Source: Neoroseomonas lacus (GTDB lineage: Bacteria > Pseudomonadota > Alphaproteobacteria > Acetobacterales > Acetobacteraceae). Taken from it: DNA of 64,000 nucleotides. The translations under genes were made by a program, and so were the position numbers. Location: the NCBI RefSeq assembly GCF_014644535.1, contig NZ_BMKW01000009.1, positions 124,001 through 188,000 of the forward strand. Direction: 5' to 3'. Positions within the stretch are counted from its first letter, which is position 1; the number at the start of each line of letters is the position of its first letter. The notes beneath the pieces were generated by a model. The model worked only from the letters and a program-made list of their open reading frames with translations, ran no database searches and had not been told where the DNA came from. Positions 61,566 to 64,000 of this stretch are shown here, piece after piece.

Positions 61566-62632
61566 GCGTCGCCCTGACGGCCGTGCTGCCGCGCGCGCGG
61601 GCACGGGTCGCGGTGCTGCCGCTGGGGGTCGCGCTGCTGGCGGCGGCGATGCTGGCGGGGGTGTTGCTCGGGCCGGCGCATGTCAGCGCGGCGGGGCTGT
61701 GGGCGAGTATTCTCGATGCGCTCGGCATCGCACCGCTGCCGGCGGAGCACGTGCGCGATGCCGCAGTGCTCGGCGTGGTGCGCGCGCCGCGCGTGTTGAT
61801 GGCGGCGCTGGTCGGCGCCGGGCTCGGCGCGGCGGGGGCGGCGATGCAGGGGTTGTTCCGCAATCCGCTGGCCGATCCGGGGCTGATCGGCGTGTCGGGC
61901 GGGGCGGCGCTGGCGGCGGTCGGCGCCATCGTGTTGAGCGGCAGCCTGTTCGGCGCGGCGGCGGGCGTGATGGGGCTGTGGCTGTTGCCGGCGGCGGCGT
62001 TTGTCGGCGGGTTGGGGGCGACGGCGCTGATGGCGCGGCTCGGCACGGTGCAGGGGGTCGCGGGGGTGGCGACGCTGCTGCTGGCCGGCGTGGCGGTGAA
62101 TGCGCTGGCCGGCGCGCTGACCGGCTTGCTGGTGTTCATGGCGGATGACCGGCAGGTGCGCGACATCACCTTCTGGACGCTGGGCAGCCTGGCGGGGTCG
62201 CGCTGGGCGCAGTTGCCGGTGGTGGCGGTGCTGGTGGGGCTGCCGACGCTGGCGCTGTGTGCACTGGCGCGGCCGCTGAACGCGTTGCTGCTGGGTGAGG
62301 CGGAGGCCTTCCATCTCGGCATCCGCGTCGAGGTGGTGAAGCGCGTCGCGCTGGTGCTGGCGGCGGTCGCGGTGGCGTCGGGGGTCGCCTTCACCGGGTT
62401 GATTGGTTTCGTCGGGCTGGTGGTGCCGCATCTGGTGCGGCTGGGCTTCGGGGCGGATCATCGGCTGGTGATGCCGGGGGCGGCGCTGCTCGGTGGCACG
62501 TTGCTGGTGTTGGCGGATTTGTTGGCGCGCAGTCTGGCGGCGCCAGCCGAGTTGCCGGTGGGGGTGGTGACGGCGTTGCTTGGCGCGCCGTTTTTCCTGT
62601 GGCTGCTGCGCAGCCGGGCGGGGGCGGCATGA
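61562..62632 (+). CDS. hmuU: Haem ABC transporter permease
   Basis: This 356-residue FecCD/BtuC-type permease has about ten hydrophobic helices and the motifs RVLMAALVGAGLGAAGAAMQGLFRNPLADPGLIGVSGGA and VAFTGLIGFVGLVVPHLVRL. GTG 61562 overlaps the hmuT stop. It works as a homodimer with HmuV. Confidence 0.94.
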   Translation: MSVALTAVLPRARARVAVLPLGVALLAAAMLAGVLLGPAHVSAAGLWASILDALGIAPLPAEHVRDAAVLGVVRAPRVLMAALVGAGLGAAGAAMQGLFRNPLADPGLIGVSGGAALAAVGAIVLSGSLFGAAAGVMGLWLLPAAAFVGGLGATALMARLGTVQGVAGVATLLLAGVAVNALAGALTGLLVFMADDRQVRDITFWTLGSLAGSRWAQLPVVAVLVGLPTLALCALARPLNALLLGEAEAFHLGIRVEVVKRVALVLAAVAVASGVAFTGLIGFVGLVVPHLVRLGFGADHRLVMPGAALLGGTLLVLADLLARSLAAPAELPVGVVTALLGAPFFLWLLRSRAGAA

Positions 62633-63405
62633 TCGAGGCCGATGGCATCACCGTGCGCGCCGGCGGACGGGCGCTGCTGGAGGGCGTGAGCCTGGCGTTG
62701 CGGCCGGGCGAGGTGCTCGCCGTGGTCGGGCCGAATGGGGCCGGCAAATCCACCTTGCTGCGGGCGTTGGCGGGCGACCAGGCGGTGGCGGCGGGGCAGG
62801 TGCGGGTGGAAGGCCGCGCGCTGCGCGCTTGGCGGCCGGGTGAGCTGGCGCGGCGGCGCGCGGTGGTGAGCCAGCAGGTGGCGCTCGGCTTCCCGATGCG
62901 CGCGGCGGAAGTGGTGGCGCTGGCGCGGCTTCCCTGGCACACCACGGCGCAGGCGGGGCGGGACGCGGCGGCGATCGCGCTGGCAATGGAGCAAGCGGGC
63001 GTCGCGCATCTCGCCGGCCGCGCCTATCGCACGCTGTCGGGGGGCGAGCGGCAGCGGGTGCAAGTGGCACGAGCGCTGGCGCAGCTCGATGGCGCGGCGG
63101 CGCCGGCGGCGTTGTTGCTGGATGAGCCGACCGCGAGCCTCGATGCTGGGCATCGCGGGCAGTTGCTGCGGCTGCTGCGGCGACTGGCGGCGCAGGGCGT
63201 CGCGGTGCTCGTCGTGCTGCATGACTTGAACGAGGCCGCCTTCGTGGCGGACCGCGTGGCGATGCTGATCGACGGGCGGCTGGCGGTGCTGGGTGGGGTG
63301 GCGGAGGCGCTTGAACCCGGACTGTTGCAGGATGCCTATGGGTTGCCGTTCCGCAGCGTGGCGGGCGGCGGGCTGTTGCCGGATTTCGGCGCCGCGGGCC
63401 GTTGA
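62629..63405 (+). CDS. hmuV: Haem ABC transporter ATP-binding protein
   Basis: This 258-residue ATPase has Walker A GPNGAGKST near residue 36, Q-loop VSQQVALG, signature LSGGERQRVQVARAL and Walker B LLLDEPTASLD, then the H-loop VLHDLNEAA. It matches HmuV/FecE-type subunits. Its start overlaps hmuU by four bases. It is the last recognisable gene of the haem operon. Confidence 0.94.
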   Translation: MIEADGITVRAGGRALLEGVSLALRPGEVLAVVGPNGAGKSTLLRALAGDQAVAAGQVRVEGRALRAWRPGELARRRAVVSQQVALGFPMRAAEVVALARLPWHTTAQAGRDAAAIALAMEQAGVAHLAGRAYRTLSGGERQRVQVARALAQLDGAAAPAALLLDEPTASLDAGHRGQLLRLLRRLAAQGVAVLVVLHDLNEAAFVADRVAMLIDGRLAVLGGVAEALEPGLLQDAYGLPFRSVAGGGLLPDFGAAGR

Positions 63406-63461
63406 CGGTGATCCCGAAGCGGATGAGTCTGCGGCTCGATCTCCATCAAGGGCAGCACCTC

Positions 63462-63929
63462 ATGCATCGTCGCGCGTTCTGTTCGGCTGCGGCCTTCGGC
63501 AGCCTGACTGCCCTCGCTGCGTGTTCCTCAGTGGCGCCCGCCGTGCCGACGGCGCAGAGCATCGCCGGGCGCGCGCCGAGCGGGACGGTGACGATCGCGG
63601 AGAACTTCCTCGGCGGTGCCGGGGCCGGCAATGGGACGCTGCATTTCCGTGGGCAGAACTATCCATTCCGGCTGGCCGGCACGGTGGTCGGGCCGGGCGG
63701 GGCGGCGCGCATCCAAGCCTCGGGCAATATCTATGGCCTGACCAAGGTCGAGGATTTCGCCGGCATCTATACGCAAGGCACCGGGCAGCGCGGGATCGAC
63801 ACGAGCACGCGCAGCGACCTGTGGCTGCAGAATTCGTCGGGCGTGATCATGCATCTGCGCGGGACGCAGATTGGCGGGACACTGAGCCTCGGGCGCGACG
63901 AGTTGCTGATCGAGATGGCGCCGCGCTGA
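63462..63929 (+). CDS. Lipoprotein, possibly DUF1134-like
   Basis: This 155-residue protein has a lipoprotein signal (RRAFCSAAAFGSLTALAAC, Cys21) and a mature beta-rich part: GTVTIAENFLGGAGAGNGTLHFRGQNYPF then ASGNIYGLTKVEDFAGIY and LGRDELLIEM at the end. The VEDFAGIY and KVEDF pattern recalls DUF1134-type envelope proteins. ATG 63462 has AAGGG nine bases upstream; a longer frame begins at 63402 overlapping hmuV. Whether it belongs to the haem operon is unclear. Confidence 0.72.
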   Translation: MHRRAFCSAAAFGSLTALAACSSVAPAVPTAQSIAGRAPSGTVTIAENFLGGAGAGNGTLHFRGQNYPFRLAGTVVGPGGAARIQASGNIYGLTKVEDFAGIYTQGTGQRGIDTSTRSDLWLQNSSGVIMHLRGTQIGGTLSLGRDELLIEMAPR

Positions 63930-63942
63930 GGGGCGGCTTGAT

Positions 63943-63969
63943 CCCTCGGCACCGGGCTGGTGCCGAGGG
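63943..63969. terminator. Perfect 11-bp hairpin after final gene
   Basis: CCCTCGGCACC and GGTGCCGAGGG enclose a 5-base loop, 14 bases after the lipoprotein stop. It lacks a T-run, so termination is plausible but not certain. Confidence 0.5.
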
Positions 63970-64000
63970 TCGAGACAGGCTTAATGGGCGTCAGCGCAGC

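Overview
The window is GC-rich (about 70%) chromosomal DNA from an alphaproteobacterium, most likely an Acetobacteraceae/Roseomonas-type organism. This is inferred from the gene set: the short HprK-RapZ-EIIA-HPr-EI regulatory PTS, two Bug-type (TctC) tricarboxylate-transporter binding proteins, DUF993 and DUF4170 proteins, hslVU beside hisB/hisH, and the rimP-nusA-ylxR-infB-rbfA-truB-rpsO order. Coding density is high. I see no tRNA, rRNA, CRISPR array or intact insertion sequence. One short IS5-type transposase remnant is present.

Layout. 1-9.5 kb: cell-envelope and hypothetical genes (DUF2272 lipoprotein, RraA-like protein, RTX calcium-binding protein, small lipoproteins, a PLP dehydratase) separated by repeat-rich gaps. 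9.6-13.7 kb: five overlapping regulatory PTS genes. 14.1-15.9 kb: a small secreted protein and ahcY behind an operator-like palindrome. 16.1-19.9 kb: an overlapping operon of an exported alpha/beta hydrolase, a divergent two-subunit aconitase-superfamily hydro-lyase and a Bug solute-binding protein. 20.1-21.2 kb: cytochrome b561 and YceI. 21.3-29.6 kb: the translation/transcription operon, whose leader carries an intrinsic-terminator hairpin. 29.8-35.2 kb: a LysE-type exporter broken by one stop codon, divergent from a four-gene sugar-type catabolic operon. 35.2-41.6 kb: small and membrane proteins, bactofilin, an AEC transporter, a frameshifted channel-like gene and adenosine kinase. 41.8-48.2 kb: FTR1 iron permease, hslVU, a HAMP-PilZ protein, and hisB/hisH with a DUF2628 gene and an acetyltransferase but no hisA/hisF. 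48.2-56.1 kb: a LIC_10190-type membrane protein, a second Bug protein, secB, hemH, a HAD phosphatase, an ABC-F protein and a phosphoesterase. 56.1-63.9 kb: a complete haem-uptake operon (a 37-residue membrane peptide, hemP, receptor, tonB, hmuS, hmuT, hmuU, hmuV) behind a Fur-type operator and promoter.

At least four families of palindromic intergenic repeats recur across the window. One ends in TAGAGC and supplies the TAG stop codon of four unrelated genes. Another forms MITE-like units of about 280 bp. The most interesting single items are the aconitase-like small subunit whose usual Ser/Arg motif is replaced by a His-rich one, the 37-residue peptide coupled to hemP, the shared TGCGA-N5-TCGCA operators at ftr1 and the haem operon, and two apparently broken genes (LysE nonsense, channel frameshift).
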